Assembly: GCF_021404465.1 (NCBI RefSeq)
Contig: NZ_JABFTT010000003.1
Span: forward strand, 62,001 to 126,000
DNA length: 64,000 nt
DNA from: Billgrantia zhangzhouensis
Lineage (GTDB): Bacteria > Pseudomonadota > Gammaproteobacteria > Pseudomonadales > Halomonadaceae
Direction of reading: 5' to 3'
Positions 33,302-40,682 of this stretch are shown here, in pieces. The notes beneath the pieces are model-generated. The model saw only the letters and a program-made list of their open reading frames with translations. It was not told the origin of the DNA and made no database searches. Positions within the stretch are counted from its first letter, which is position 1. Each line of letters begins with the position of its first letter. Made by a program: the position numbers and the translations under genes.

Positions 33302-33423
33302 CACATAACCAGACCAATCACGGCGGCAGCTTTTTTGTCGCGGCTCTGCCTTCACTAAAAAGCTGCGCATGTTGGCGATGTGCCCCCCTGTCGATTTCGA
33401 TCAGCTCCGTTCGACGTTAGGTT
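33302..33423 (+). other. attC site of cassette 13 (last in the array)
   Basis: CACATAACCAGACCAATCACG opens the site and GCTCCGTTCGACGTTAGGTT closes it, with long inner arms including GCAGCTTTTTTG and AAAAAGCTGC. It is about 122 bp. The crossover is at 33416/33417. No further attC follows. Confidence 0.72.
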
Positions 33424-33463
33424 GCCACTCACAGCAATCACCCACAGAAGGGAGCCGATCATG

Positions 33464-33946
33464 AAGCATATGGCCAAGAACACGATCTGCCTTTGGTACG
33501 ATGACGCCGCTGAGGAAGCCGCACGATTTTATGCCGAGACCTTCCCCGATTCATCGCTCGACGCGGTGCACCGCGCGCCTGGGGATTATCCCTCGGGGAA
33601 GGAGGGGAGCGTATTGACGGTCGAGTTCACCGTACTGGGCGTGGCGTGCCTCGGGCTGAACGGCGGGCCTATGTTCAAGCACAGCGAGGCGTTCTCGTTT
33701 CAGGTGGCGACCGAAGACCAGGAGGAGACGGACCGCTACTGGAACGCCATCGTCGGCAATGGCGGCGAGGAGAGCCAATGCGGGTGGTGCAAGGACAAGT
33801 GGGGCATCTCGTGGCAGATAACGCCGATCGCGCTGACGAAAGCCTTCACCAGCCCCGACCGTGCCGCCGCCAAGCGGGCGTTCGATGCCATGATGACGAT
33901 GCAGAAAATCGACATCGCCAAGATCGAGGCCGCCTTTCGCGGTTGA
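33464..33946 (+). CDS. PhnB-like VOC-family protein
   Basis: This 160-residue protein belongs to the PhnB/3-demethylubiquinone methyltransferase-like branch of the VOC fold. Marks are 'CLWYDDAAEEAARFYAETFPDSS', 'GLNGGPMFKHSEAFSFQVATEDQEETDRYWNAIVGNGGEES' and 'CGWCKDKWGISWQITP'. It directly follows the last attC but has no attC of its own and is GC-rich like the chromosome. It is more likely the right-hand flank than a cassette. 'GGGAGCCG' precedes the ATG. A strong terminator follows. Confidence 0.85.
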   Translation, partial: KHMAKNTICLWYDDAAEEAARFYAETFPDSSLDAVHRAPGDYPSGKEGSVLTVEFTVLGVACLGLNGGPMFKHSEAFSFQVATEDQEETDRYWNAIVGNGGEESQCGWCKDKWGISWQITPIALTKAFTSPDRAAAKRAFDAMMTMQKIDIAKIEAAFRG

Positions 33947-33965
33947 GATGAGAGTGGGCTTACCC

Positions 33966-34006
33966 AAAGCCGCCGGCGCTTCCCAGCGTCGGCGGCTTTT
34001 GCTTTT
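33966..34006 (+). terminator. Rho-independent terminator
   Basis: The stem AAAGCCGCCG...CGGCGGCTTT has a short loop around TTCCCAG and is followed by TTTTGCTTTT. It serves the PhnB-like gene and, on the other strand, may also end nirD transcripts. Confidence 0.85.
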
Positions 34007-34020
34007 CTAGGGCCGCAACC

Positions 34021-34392
34021 TCACGCCTCGATCCACACCTCGTCGCCCTTGAAGCTCACCTTCCAGGTGCGAAGCCGTACGCTCTCATCTTCCAGGCACT
34101 GGCCGTCTTCCAGGCGGAAGTGCTGCTTGTAGATCGGCGAGGCGACCACGGGCTGGCCCTTGAGGTCGCCGACGATGCCGCGGGCGATGACGTTGGCGTT
34201 GGAGAAGGGATCGTGGTGGTCGATGGCGTAGAGTTCCTGCGCCTGGCCGGGCAGGTAGAAGATTGCTACCTGGGCCGGGCCTTCCGGGGTTTCCACCCAG
34301 GCGGCGACGCCGGAGTAGGGCACCAGGTCGGCGCGGGTGCAGAGGATTTGCCAGGTTTGGGTCATGGTCTTCGCCGCAATTGCTGAACTCAT
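34021..34392 (-). CDS. nirD: Nitrite reductase small subunit
   Basis: The product is 123 residues, a Rieske-fold small subunit of NADH-dependent nitrite reductase without the Rieske Cys/His ligands, as is usual for NirD. Stretches such as 'LVPYSGVAAWVETPEGPAQVAIFYLP', 'AIDHHDPFSNANVIARGIVG' and 'VVASPIYKQHFRLEDGQCLE' are typical. It lies 77 bp downstream of nirB in the same operon. The ATG at 34392 is preceded by 'GGAGAAG'. Confidence 0.93.
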   Translation of the reverse strand: MSSAIAAKTMTQTWQILCTRADLVPYSGVAAWVETPEGPAQVAIFYLPGQAQELYAIDHHDPFSNANVIARGIVGDLKGQPVVASPIYKQHFRLEDGQCLEDESVRLRTWKVSFKGDEVWIEA

Positions 34393-34469
34393 TCAGGTCT
34401 TCTCCACTTTTTATCTGGTCACTGCCGAGCGAGATGAAGCGGGCGGCGCGCTGGGCGCCGCCATTTCCA

Positions 34470-36983
34470 TCACGCAGGCCTTAATTGCCCGCGCTCGGTG
34501 GTATAGATGATGTCCGGATCCGGGCGCGCGTCGTTGACGAAGCTGCGGAAGCGCTTGAGCTTCTCCGGGTCGCTGATGGCGTTGGCCCATTCGCACTCGT
34601 AGGTGTCGACCACGGCCTGCATCTGCCGCTCCAGCTCCTCGCCGATGCCGAGGCTGTCCTCAAGGATCACCTGCTTGAGGTAGTCCAGGCCGCCTTCCAG
34701 GCTCTCGCGCCATATCGAGGTGCGCTGCAGGCGGTCGGCGGTGCGGATGTAGAACATCAGGAAGCGGTCGATGGTGCGGAACAGCTCCTCGTCGCTGAGG
34801 TCGGTGGCGAACAGTTCGGCGTGGCGCGGGCGCATGCCGCCGTTGCCGCATACGTACAGGTTCCAGCCGTTCTCGGTGGCGATCACGCCGACGTCCTTGC
34901 TCTGGGCCTCGGCGCACTCGCGGGTGCAGCCGGACACGGCGAACTTGAGCTTGTGCGGGGCGCGCAGGCCCTTGTAGCGGTTCTCCAACTGAATCGCCAT
35001 GCCGACGCTGTCCTGCACGCCGTAGCGGCACCAGGTGCTGCCCACGCAGGACTTCACGGTGCGGGTCGATTTACCGTAGGCGTGGCCGGTCTCGAAGCCG
35101 GCTTCGATCAGCTCGCCCCAGATTGCCGGCAGGTCCTCCAGGCGGGCGCCGAACAGATCGATGCGCTGGCCGCCGGTCACTTTGGTGTAGAGGTTGTACT
35201 TCTGCGCCACCTGGCCCAGCACCACCAGCTTGTCGGGGGTGATCTCCCCGCCGGCGATGCGCGGCACCACCGAGTAGGTGCCGTTCTTCTGCATGTTGGC
35301 CATGAAGGTGTCGTTGGTGTCCTGCAGCGGGATATGAGCTGCGTCGGTGATCGGCTCGTTGAAGCAGGAGGCCAGTATCGAGGCCACCGCCGGCTTGCAG
35401 ATATCGCAGCCGAGGCTGTGGCCCACCTTGGAGCCATGCTTCTCCATCAGCTCGCTGAAGGTCTTGATGCCCTCCACCCGTACGATGTCGTAGAGCTCCT
35501 GGCGGGTATGGGCGAAGTGCTCGCAGATCGACTTGTCGACCTCCACGCCACGGCTCTCCAGCTCGTGATCCACCAGGGTCTTGAGCAGCGCGGCACAGCC
35601 GCCGCAGCCGGTGCTGGCCTTGGTGGCGCCTTTCACTGCGCCGAGGTCCACCGCGCCGCCGTCGATGGCGCTGCACACGTCGGCCTTGGTGACGTTGTGG
35701 CACGAGCAGATGGTGGCGGTTTCCGGCAGGGCGTCCGGCCCCAGTGCGGGGGCGGCTTCGCTGCCGGCCGGCAGGATCAGCGCGGCCGGATCCTCGGGCA
35801 GCTCGATGCGGTTGGCGTAGTACTGCAGCAGGGTGTCGTAGTAGCTGTTGTCGCCCACCAGCATGGCGCCGACCAGGCGCTTGCCGTCGCTGGAGACCAC
35901 CAGCTTGCGGTACTGCTGCTTGAGCGGGTCGAGGAAACGGAACTGGCGTGCTCCGGGTGTACGGTCGCCGTGGGCGTCGCCGATGGAGCCCACGTCGACC
36001 CCCATCAGCTTGAGCTTGGTGCTCATGTCGGCGCCCTTGAAGGCTTCATTGCCCTCGAGCAGAGTGGCGGCGGCGACCTTGGCCATCTGGTAGCCGGGGG
36101 CGACCAGGCCGAAGATGCTGTTGTTCCACAGCGCCACTTCTCCGATGGCGAGGATGGTCGGGTCGCTGGTGAGGCAGTGGTCGTCGATCACCACGCCGCC
36201 GCGCTCGCCGATCTCCAGGCCGCTATCGCGGGCCAGCTCGTCGCGGGGGCGAATGCCGGCGGAGAACACGATCAGGTCGGTCTCCAGCACTTTCTCGTCC
36301 TGGAACACCATGCGGTGGCGGCTGGCCTCGCCGTCGACGATCTCCTGCGTCGCGCGGCCGGTGAGTACCTGCACGCCCAGCGCCTCGATCTTCTCGCGCA
36401 GCAATTCGCCGCCTTCATTGTCCACCTGCATCGGCATCAGCCGCGGGGCGAATTCCACCACGGCGGTGTCGAGGTTCAGTCCGCGCAGGGCGTTGGCGGC
36501 TTCCAGGCCGAGCAGGCCGCCGCCCACCACCACGCCGGTGGTGGCCGACGCCGCGGCGGCGCGGATGGCGTCGAGATCGTCCAGGGTACGATAGACCAGG
36601 CAGTTATCGCGGTCGTTGCCGGGAATCGGCGGCACGAAGGGGGTGGAGCCGGTGGCCAGGACCAGGCGGTCGTAGCGGTAGCGGCCCTGGGGGGTCTCCA
36701 CCTCCTGACGGTCGCGATGAATGGCGGTGACCGCTTCCCGTTGGCGCAGTTGAACGCCGTGCTCCGCGTAGTAGTCGGTGGCGCACAGCGCCAGGGACTG
36801 GGCGTCGCGGCCGCTGAAGTAGTCGGAGAGGTGCACCCGGTCGTAGGCCAGGTGACGCTCCTCGCCGAAGACGAGAATGTCGAACGCCTCGGTGGCGCCG
36901 CGCTCGACGAGCCGTTCGACCATATGGTGGCCGACCATGCCGTTGCCGATGACGATCAGTTGCGGTTTAGCGGGCGTGTTCAT
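34470..36983 (-). CDS. nirB: Assimilatory nitrite reductase large subunit
   Basis: The product is 837 residues. It reduces nitrite to ammonium with NAD(P)H in the cytoplasm. Domains in order are an N-terminal FAD/NAD-binding module ('VIGNGMVGHHM', 'GVVVGGGLLGLEAANALRG'), the BFD-like [2Fe-2S] region ('CSCHNVTKADVC' and 'TGCGGC'), and the C-terminal nitrite/sulfite reductase halves with the siroheme/[4Fe-4S] cysteines in 'CVGSTWC' and 'CTREC'. The ATG at 36983 follows 'AAGGAGG' and overlaps the stop of the upstream oxidoreductase. Siroheme comes from the methyltransferase gene downstream of nasA. Confidence 0.95.
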   Translation of the reverse strand: MNTPAKPQLIVIGNGMVGHHMVERLVERGATEAFDILVFGEERHLAYDRVHLSDYFSGRDAQSLALCATDYYAEHGVQLRQREAVTAIHRDRQEVETPQGRYRYDRLVLATGSTPFVPPIPGNDRDNCLVYRTLDDLDAIRAAAASATTGVVVGGGLLGLEAANALRGLNLDTAVVEFAPRLMPMQVDNEGGELLREKIEALGVQVLTGRATQEIVDGEASRHRMVFQDEKVLETDLIVFSAGIRPRDELARDSGLEIGERGGVVIDDHCLTSDPTILAIGEVALWNNSIFGLVAPGYQMAKVAAATLLEGNEAFKGADMSTKLKLMGVDVGSIGDAHGDRTPGARQFRFLDPLKQQYRKLVVSSDGKRLVGAMLVGDNSYYDTLLQYYANRIELPEDPAALILPAGSEAAPALGPDALPETATICSCHNVTKADVCSAIDGGAVDLGAVKGATKASTGCGGCAALLKTLVDHELESRGVEVDKSICEHFAHTRQELYDIVRVEGIKTFSELMEKHGSKVGHSLGCDICKPAVASILASCFNEPITDAAHIPLQDTNDTFMANMQKNGTYSVVPRIAGGEITPDKLVVLGQVAQKYNLYTKVTGGQRIDLFGARLEDLPAIWGELIEAGFETGHAYGKSTRTVKSCVGSTWCRYGVQDSVGMAIQLENRYKGLRAPHKLKFAVSGCTRECAEAQSKDVGVIATENGWNLYVCGNGGMRPRHAELFATDLSDEELFRTIDRFLMFYIRTADRLQRTSIWRESLEGGLDYLKQVILEDSLGIGEELERQMQAVVDTYECEWANAISDPEKLKRFRSFVNDARPDPDIIYTTERGQLRPA

Positions 36984-38296
36984 GCGGCCTCCTTGGCGGG
37001 GCTGTGCGGTGATTCGTTCGAGGCGTCGTCGAGCAGGGCCTGGGCGTCGGTGGCACCGAGCAGCAGCGCGGCGCGGCAGGCGGTGAGGTCGGCCCCGGCC
37101 AGGGCCTGCTCGAAGTACCAGGGGCCGAAGGCGGTGTCGCCGTAGAGCACGGCGCCCTCCAGGCGGCCGTCGCGCAGCAGCAGGCGGCGGTAGTCGCCCT
37201 GCTGGGGGTCGCGATAGCTGAGTACCTCGTGATCGGGTTCGGCATCGGTGGGGCCGAAGGCGTAAAGCGAGATACCGCTGACCTTGAGCTTGGTGGCGGT
37301 CGGTTTCTCGACGTAGCCCTGGGCGGGCTCGGCATCGGCATGGTCATGGTCGAGACAGAGCCGCTCGGCCAGCACCTCGACCTGGCGCCAGATCGGCTCG
37401 ACCAGGCCGTAGAGGTTGCCGCGGTGCTCGCAGCACTCGCCCAGGGCGTGGATCGCCGGGTCGCTGGTGGTCAGCCACTCGTCGACGATCACGCCGCGAT
37501 TGACCTCCAACCCGGCCACGCGCCCCAGTTCGGCATTGGGCACGATGCCGATGGCCACCACCACGCAGTCGGCGGCGAGCCGTGTGCCGTCGGCGAGCAG
37601 GGCGGCGCACACCTGGCCCTCGGCGTCGGCCTCCAGGCGCTCGAGCTGGGCGTCGGTATGAATGTCGAGCCCACGGCTGCGCAGCTCGTTCTCCAGCAGG
37701 TGGGCGGCGGTGAGGTCGAGCTGGCGATTCATCAGCCGGTCGTCGCGCTGCAGCAGGCTTACCTGCATGCCGCGTTTACGCAGCCCTTCCGCGGCTTCCA
37801 GGCCGAGTAGGCCGCCGCCGATCACCACGGCGTTGCGGCCGCTTTCAGCGGCGCGTGCGAGGGCGTCGGCGTCGTGCAGGTCGCGGAACACGTGCACACC
37901 GGGAAGCTCGAGCCCCGGCACTGGCGGGCGGGCCGGGTTCGACCCGGTGGCCAGTACCAGGCGGTCGTAGTCGAGCCGGCGCCCTGCATCGGTGGTGAGG
38001 GTGCGTGCGTCGCGGTTGATGGCCTCCACCCGTTCGCCCAATGCCAGCTCGATGCCCTGCTCGGCATACCACTCGGCGCTGTGCAGGGTGAGGGCGTCGC
38101 GCTCCATTTCGCCGGCCAGTAGCGGCGAGAGCAGGATACGGTTGTAGGCTGGCGCCTGCTCGGCACCGATCACGCTGATCTTCGCGGGGCGCTCGGTCCG
38201 GGCGAGGAGTGCCTCGACCAGCCGATGGCCGGCCATGCCGTTGCCGACGATGACCAGATGCTCGACGGTGGATGTCTCGGGATGTCGCCGTGGCAT
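36980..38296 (-). CDS. NirB-like FAD/NAD(P) oxidoreductase, probable nitrate-reductase electron donor
   Basis: This 438-residue protein resembles the N-terminal FAD module of NirB: 'VIVGNGMAGHRLVEALL', 'LVLATGSNPARPPVPG', 'AVVIGGGLLGLEAAEGLRKRG' and a C-terminal 'RRLLLRDGRLEGAVLYGD'. It lacks the siroheme and [2Fe-2S] domains. Such proteins (NasB-like) pass electrons from NADH to the assimilatory nitrate reductase. It is the first gene of the operon and overlaps nirB by ATGA. The start at 38296 has a strong ribosome binding site (GAGGAGGTG); an upstream extension would run into the leader structure. Confidence 0.8.
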   Translation of the reverse strand: MPRRHPETSTVEHLVIVGNGMAGHRLVEALLARTERPAKISVIGAEQAPAYNRILLSPLLAGEMERDALTLHSAEWYAEQGIELALGERVEAINRDARTLTTDAGRRLDYDRLVLATGSNPARPPVPGLELPGVHVFRDLHDADALARAAESGRNAVVIGGGLLGLEAAEGLRKRGMQVSLLQRDDRLMNRQLDLTAAHLLENELRSRGLDIHTDAQLERLEADAEGQVCAALLADGTRLAADCVVVAIGIVPNAELGRVAGLEVNRGVIVDEWLTTSDPAIHALGECCEHRGNLYGLVEPIWRQVEVLAERLCLDHDHADAEPAQGYVEKPTATKLKVSGISLYAFGPTDAEPDHEVLSYRDPQQGDYRRLLLRDGRLEGAVLYGDTAFGPWYFEQALAGADLTACRAALLLGATDAQALLDDASNESPHSPAKEAA

Positions 38297-38334
38297 GCGA
38301 ACACCTCCTCTCGCTGCGCTTGTCAGAATGACGG

Positions 38335-38430
38335 GCCTATAACGCAACGACGCCTCGGCGCTTCCCCTGTCGATTCGAGGATCGAACCGGGGAGCACAGA
38401 GACGTCGTTGTCGCATTCATGTGGGCGATC
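38335..38430 (-). promoter_or_regulatory. Attenuator-like leader of the nirBD operon
   Basis: On the minus strand CAACGACGTCTC pairs with GAGGCGTCGTTG, enclosing an inner hairpin (CCCCGGTTCGA / TCGAATCGACAGGGG). The structure lies in the untranslated leader about 40-130 nt before the operon start. Operons of this type are controlled by NasT antitermination, and nasS-nasT lie immediately upstream. Binding here is inferred, not shown. Confidence 0.55.
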
Positions 38431-38580
38431 GCCTTTGATCGCCGCTTTGTCCTGCAGGTATCAAGATTCTGGCCAAGGTACCTGGTGCGTGAAGTTTTTC
38501 CTTGTGTGCCAGTGTGTTGGAAAGTGACTTGGGGGCGTGATGCTGGCCGGAGGAAACTCAGTATTCACCGGCCATGCACA

Positions 38581-39621
38581 TCAATGGTGCGTTGCGGCAT
38601 CGAAATGCACAGGGCTGTAGCATGCCGCCAGTAGCGCGGGATCGAAGCGGCCGCCCTGCGCTTCGAGCTGGCTCACGATGGGGGCGGCGAAGTGCAGTGC
38701 GGCCTGTGGCGTTGGGCGCAGCATGTCCGCCCCGCAGAGATGCTGATGAATGGGGGCTGCGTCGTTGTCGAGCGTTTCGAGGTGGCGAATCGAGCGGTCG
38801 AGGTAGGGCGGCAGGGCCAGCCATTCCCGTGCCTGATGGCGGTGATCCGGCGAGGCGGCCAGCCACTCGCTGGCCGTTGCCAGGGCGCGCAGCAGCGCGG
38901 CCAGGGTGGCGGGATAGCGCTGCGCCCAGGAGCGGGTCACGCCGAGCACCTTCTCCGGGTGGTCCTGCCACAGCTGGGCGCTGGTGGCGACCAGCTGGCC
39001 TACGCCGCAGTGTCGGGCCAGGGTGCCCCAGGGCTCGCCGGCGCAGAAGCCATCGATCTGGCCGTTGCGCAAGGCTTCCACCATGCGCGGCGGCGGCAGG
39101 GCGACCAGCTCCGCGTCGCGGTCGGGGGCGATGTCGCCCAGGGTCAGCCATTCGCGCAGCTGGTAGTGCTGGCAGGAGTAGGGGTAGACCATGGCCAGGC
39201 GTGGGCGTTTGCCGCTGCCCGGCCCACGTAGCCAGTCGCCCAGTGCCAGGGCGCTGGTGCCTGGGTCTGTTGCTAGCGCGGCGCCGCTGGCCTGACACAG
39301 CGACGCAGAGAGCGTGATGGTATTGCCGTTGCGCGAGAGCAGCGTCGGCGCAAGCGTCTCGCAGGGGGCGCGGCCCAGGCCCAGGCTCATGGCCAGCGGC
39401 ATGGGAGCGAGCATCTGGGCGCCGTCGAGCAAGCCGGCAGCGACCTTGTCGCGCAGGGTGGCCCAAGTGTTCTCCCGGGACAGGCTGACATCGAGACCCT
39501 GGTCGGCAAAGCAGCCCTGCTCGCGGGCGACGATCAACAGGGCGGCGTCGAGCAGCGGCACGAAGCCGAGGGTGAGACGCTCGAGTTCGGGGCTGGCGGC
39601 GTGGTGTTGCGGGTGGCTCAT
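38581..39621 (-). CDS. nasS: Nitrate sensor NasS (NrtA-like periplasmic-binding fold)
   Basis: This 346-residue protein resembles nitrate-binding NrtA/CmpA but lacks a signal peptide, as expected for the cytosolic sensor NasS. Landmarks are 'LTLGFVPLLDAALLIVAREQGCFADQGLDVSLSRE', 'LARHCGVGQ' and 'GQIDGFCAGEPW'. NasS sequesters NasT when nitrate is absent. Its start overlaps the nasT stop (39621/39618), a coupled pair that precedes the nirB operon on the same strand. Confidence 0.88.
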   Translation of the reverse strand: MSHPQHHAASPELERLTLGFVPLLDAALLIVAREQGCFADQGLDVSLSRENTWATLRDKVAAGLLDGAQMLAPMPLAMSLGLGRAPCETLAPTLLSRNGNTITLSASLCQASGAALATDPGTSALALGDWLRGPGSGKRPRLAMVYPYSCQHYQLREWLTLGDIAPDRDAELVALPPPRMVEALRNGQIDGFCAGEPWGTLARHCGVGQLVATSAQLWQDHPEKVLGVTRSWAQRYPATLAALLRALATASEWLAASPDHRHQAREWLALPPYLDRSIRHLETLDNDAAPIHQHLCGADMLRPTPQAALHFAAPIVSQLEAQGGRFDPALLAACYSPVHFDAATHH

Positions 39622-40253
39622 GAGCGGGATCCCCGTTGGTCGGATCGCCCCTGGGGCGATTCCAGGGGTGGATTCAGGCGGTCGAGTATGTCGATGACGC
39701 TGTCGGCGACCTCGGCGATACGCTGGCCGCGGTCCATGGCGAGCTTGCGCAGCATGCGGTAGGCCTGCTCCTCATCGCAGCTCTGGTGCTTCATCAACAG
39801 GCCCTTGGCGCGTTCGATGCGCTTGCGCTCGGCGAGCTGATTGCGCGCCTTGTCGAGCTCCTGGCGCATGCTGTGGAAGGCGTCGAAGCGGGCGATGGCA
39901 ACCTCGACGATGGCCTCCACACGCTCCGGCACCAGGCCGTCGACCACATAGGCGCTGACGCCGGCCTTGAGCGCGGCCTGCAGCGTGTCGGAGTCGTGCT
40001 GGTCGGCGAAGAACACCACCGGACGAGGGTTTTCGCGGTTGAGCAGGGCCATGCTTTCCAGCGTGTCGCGGTCGGGGCTCTCCATGTCGATGATCACCAC
40101 ATCGGGCTGGTGGCGCTCGACCATCTCGTTGAGGCTGGCCGGGCTCGTCAGCCGGCAGATGACCCGGTGACCCTCGGCCATCAGCGCTTCCTCGACCATG
40201 GCGGCACGCACGACCTCATCGTCGACCAACAGAATGTTCAGAGGTGATGGCAT
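39618..40253 (-). CDS. nasT: ANTAR-domain antitermination regulator NasT
   Basis: This 211-residue protein has a receiver-like domain ('NILLVDDEVVRAAMVEEALMAEGHRV', 'DVVIIDMESPDRDTLE') and a C-terminal ANTAR domain ('AKGLLMKHQSCDEEQAYRMLRKLAMDRGQRIAEVADSVI'). ANTAR proteins bind paired RNA hairpins and prevent termination in leader RNAs. It is expected to act on the nasA and nirB leaders under nitrate, released from NasS. The next gene upstream is the divergent nasA. Confidence 0.92.
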   Translation of the reverse strand: MPSPLNILLVDDEVVRAAMVEEALMAEGHRVICRLTSPASLNEMVERHQPDVVIIDMESPDRDTLESMALLNRENPRPVVFFADQHDSDTLQAALKAGVSAYVVDGLVPERVEAIVEVAIARFDAFHSMRQELDKARNQLAERKRIERAKGLLMKHQSCDEEQAYRMLRKLAMDRGQRIAEVADSVIDILDRLNPPLESPQGRSDQRGSRS

Positions 40254-40422
40254 AGAGTCTCGCTCTGTGTCGCGCCTTGGTATTGGCGCAAGAGCCTAGC
40301 GGCTCCTGTGGTACTTCTTGCGAAACGCGCTGCAAGAAACATTCCAACTGATACTCCGCCGCGGGTGGTGGGGCATTTGACGCGCTACTGGCTGGCGGCG
40401 AGCGAGTCTGATCCGTCCACTG

Positions 40423-40437
40423 GCACCAGTCTGGTGC
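40423..40437 (+). promoter_or_regulatory. NtrC-type binding site upstream of nasA
   Basis: GCACCAGTCTGGTGC is a perfect palindrome with the GCAC-N7-GTGC spacing of NtrC sites. It lies about 100 bp upstream of the sigma-54-like promoter, a usual enhancer distance. Confidence 0.72.
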
Positions 40438-40535
40438 AAGGGCGGAGCCGGTCGTGGGGAAATGGTGCAAAGCAGCATGAAGGCGTGCCGTAGATGAAGG
40501 AGCATCTGCCTGATACCCACTTGTTCTTCGGTGGA

Positions 40536-40552
40536 TGGCACGCTTCCTGCTT
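40536..40552 (+). promoter_or_regulatory. Sigma-54-type promoter of nasA
   Basis: TGGCACGCTTCCTGCTT matches the -24/-12 consensus with GG and GC separated by 10 bases. Transcription would start near 40562, leaving a leader of about 120 nt before the nasA ATG. Confidence 0.75.
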
Positions 40553-40573
40553 AATAGGGGGAAATACTCTATA

Positions 40574-40656
40574 GGGGCGCCATGCGGTGCCCCAAGCGGC
40601 AACGACGCCCGCCAACGCCACCCTTCGGGGTCGGCCGTTGGCGGGCGTCGTCGTTT
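40574..40656 (+). promoter_or_regulatory. Attenuator-like leader of nasA
   Basis: A small hairpin (GGGGCGC / GTGCCCC, 40574-40593) is followed by a long stem, GACGCCCGCCAACG pairing with CGTTGGCGGGCGTC, ending in TCGTCGTTT. A hairpin followed by a terminator-like stem is the layout of NasT-controlled leaders. The loop bases do not clearly match the ANTAR hexaloop consensus. Confidence 0.6.
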
Positions 40657-40682
40657 CGCCAGGAACCAGACAGGAGATCGAC

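Larger units (their letters stand above)
18322..33416. mobile_element. Chromosomal integron with 13 cassettes
   Basis: An integron-type tyrosine recombinase gene on the minus strand sits at the left. An ISL3-family insertion and an attI-like junction follow, then thirteen attC-like sites, each pairing an RYYYAAC-like start with a GTTRRRY-like end. All cassette genes are on the plus strand, as expected for insertion at attI. attC sequences differ in length (about 55-123 bp, one interrupted), which points to cassettes of mixed origin. The first attC is Vibrio-repeat-like. Several cassettes are clearly more AT-rich than the host DNA. The array ends at the attC closing at about 33416; the next gene has no trailing attC. 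Confidence 0.88.

Noticed and set aside
33464-33946. PhnB-like gene as a fourteenth cassette
   Set aside because: No attC follows it, its composition matches the chromosome and it has its own terminator, so it is treated as flanking DNA.
34485-37145. Very long open frame (886 codons) antisense to nirB
   Set aside because: It mirrors nirB codon structure in GC-rich DNA, has low-complexity Ala/Gly/His/Val composition and no known domain; nirB and its neighbour are unmistakable on the other strand.
38461-38520. Sigma-54 promoter before the nirB operon
   Set aside because: TGGCAC and TTGGCC motifs occur on the minus strand but lack a GC at the required 10-base spacing.
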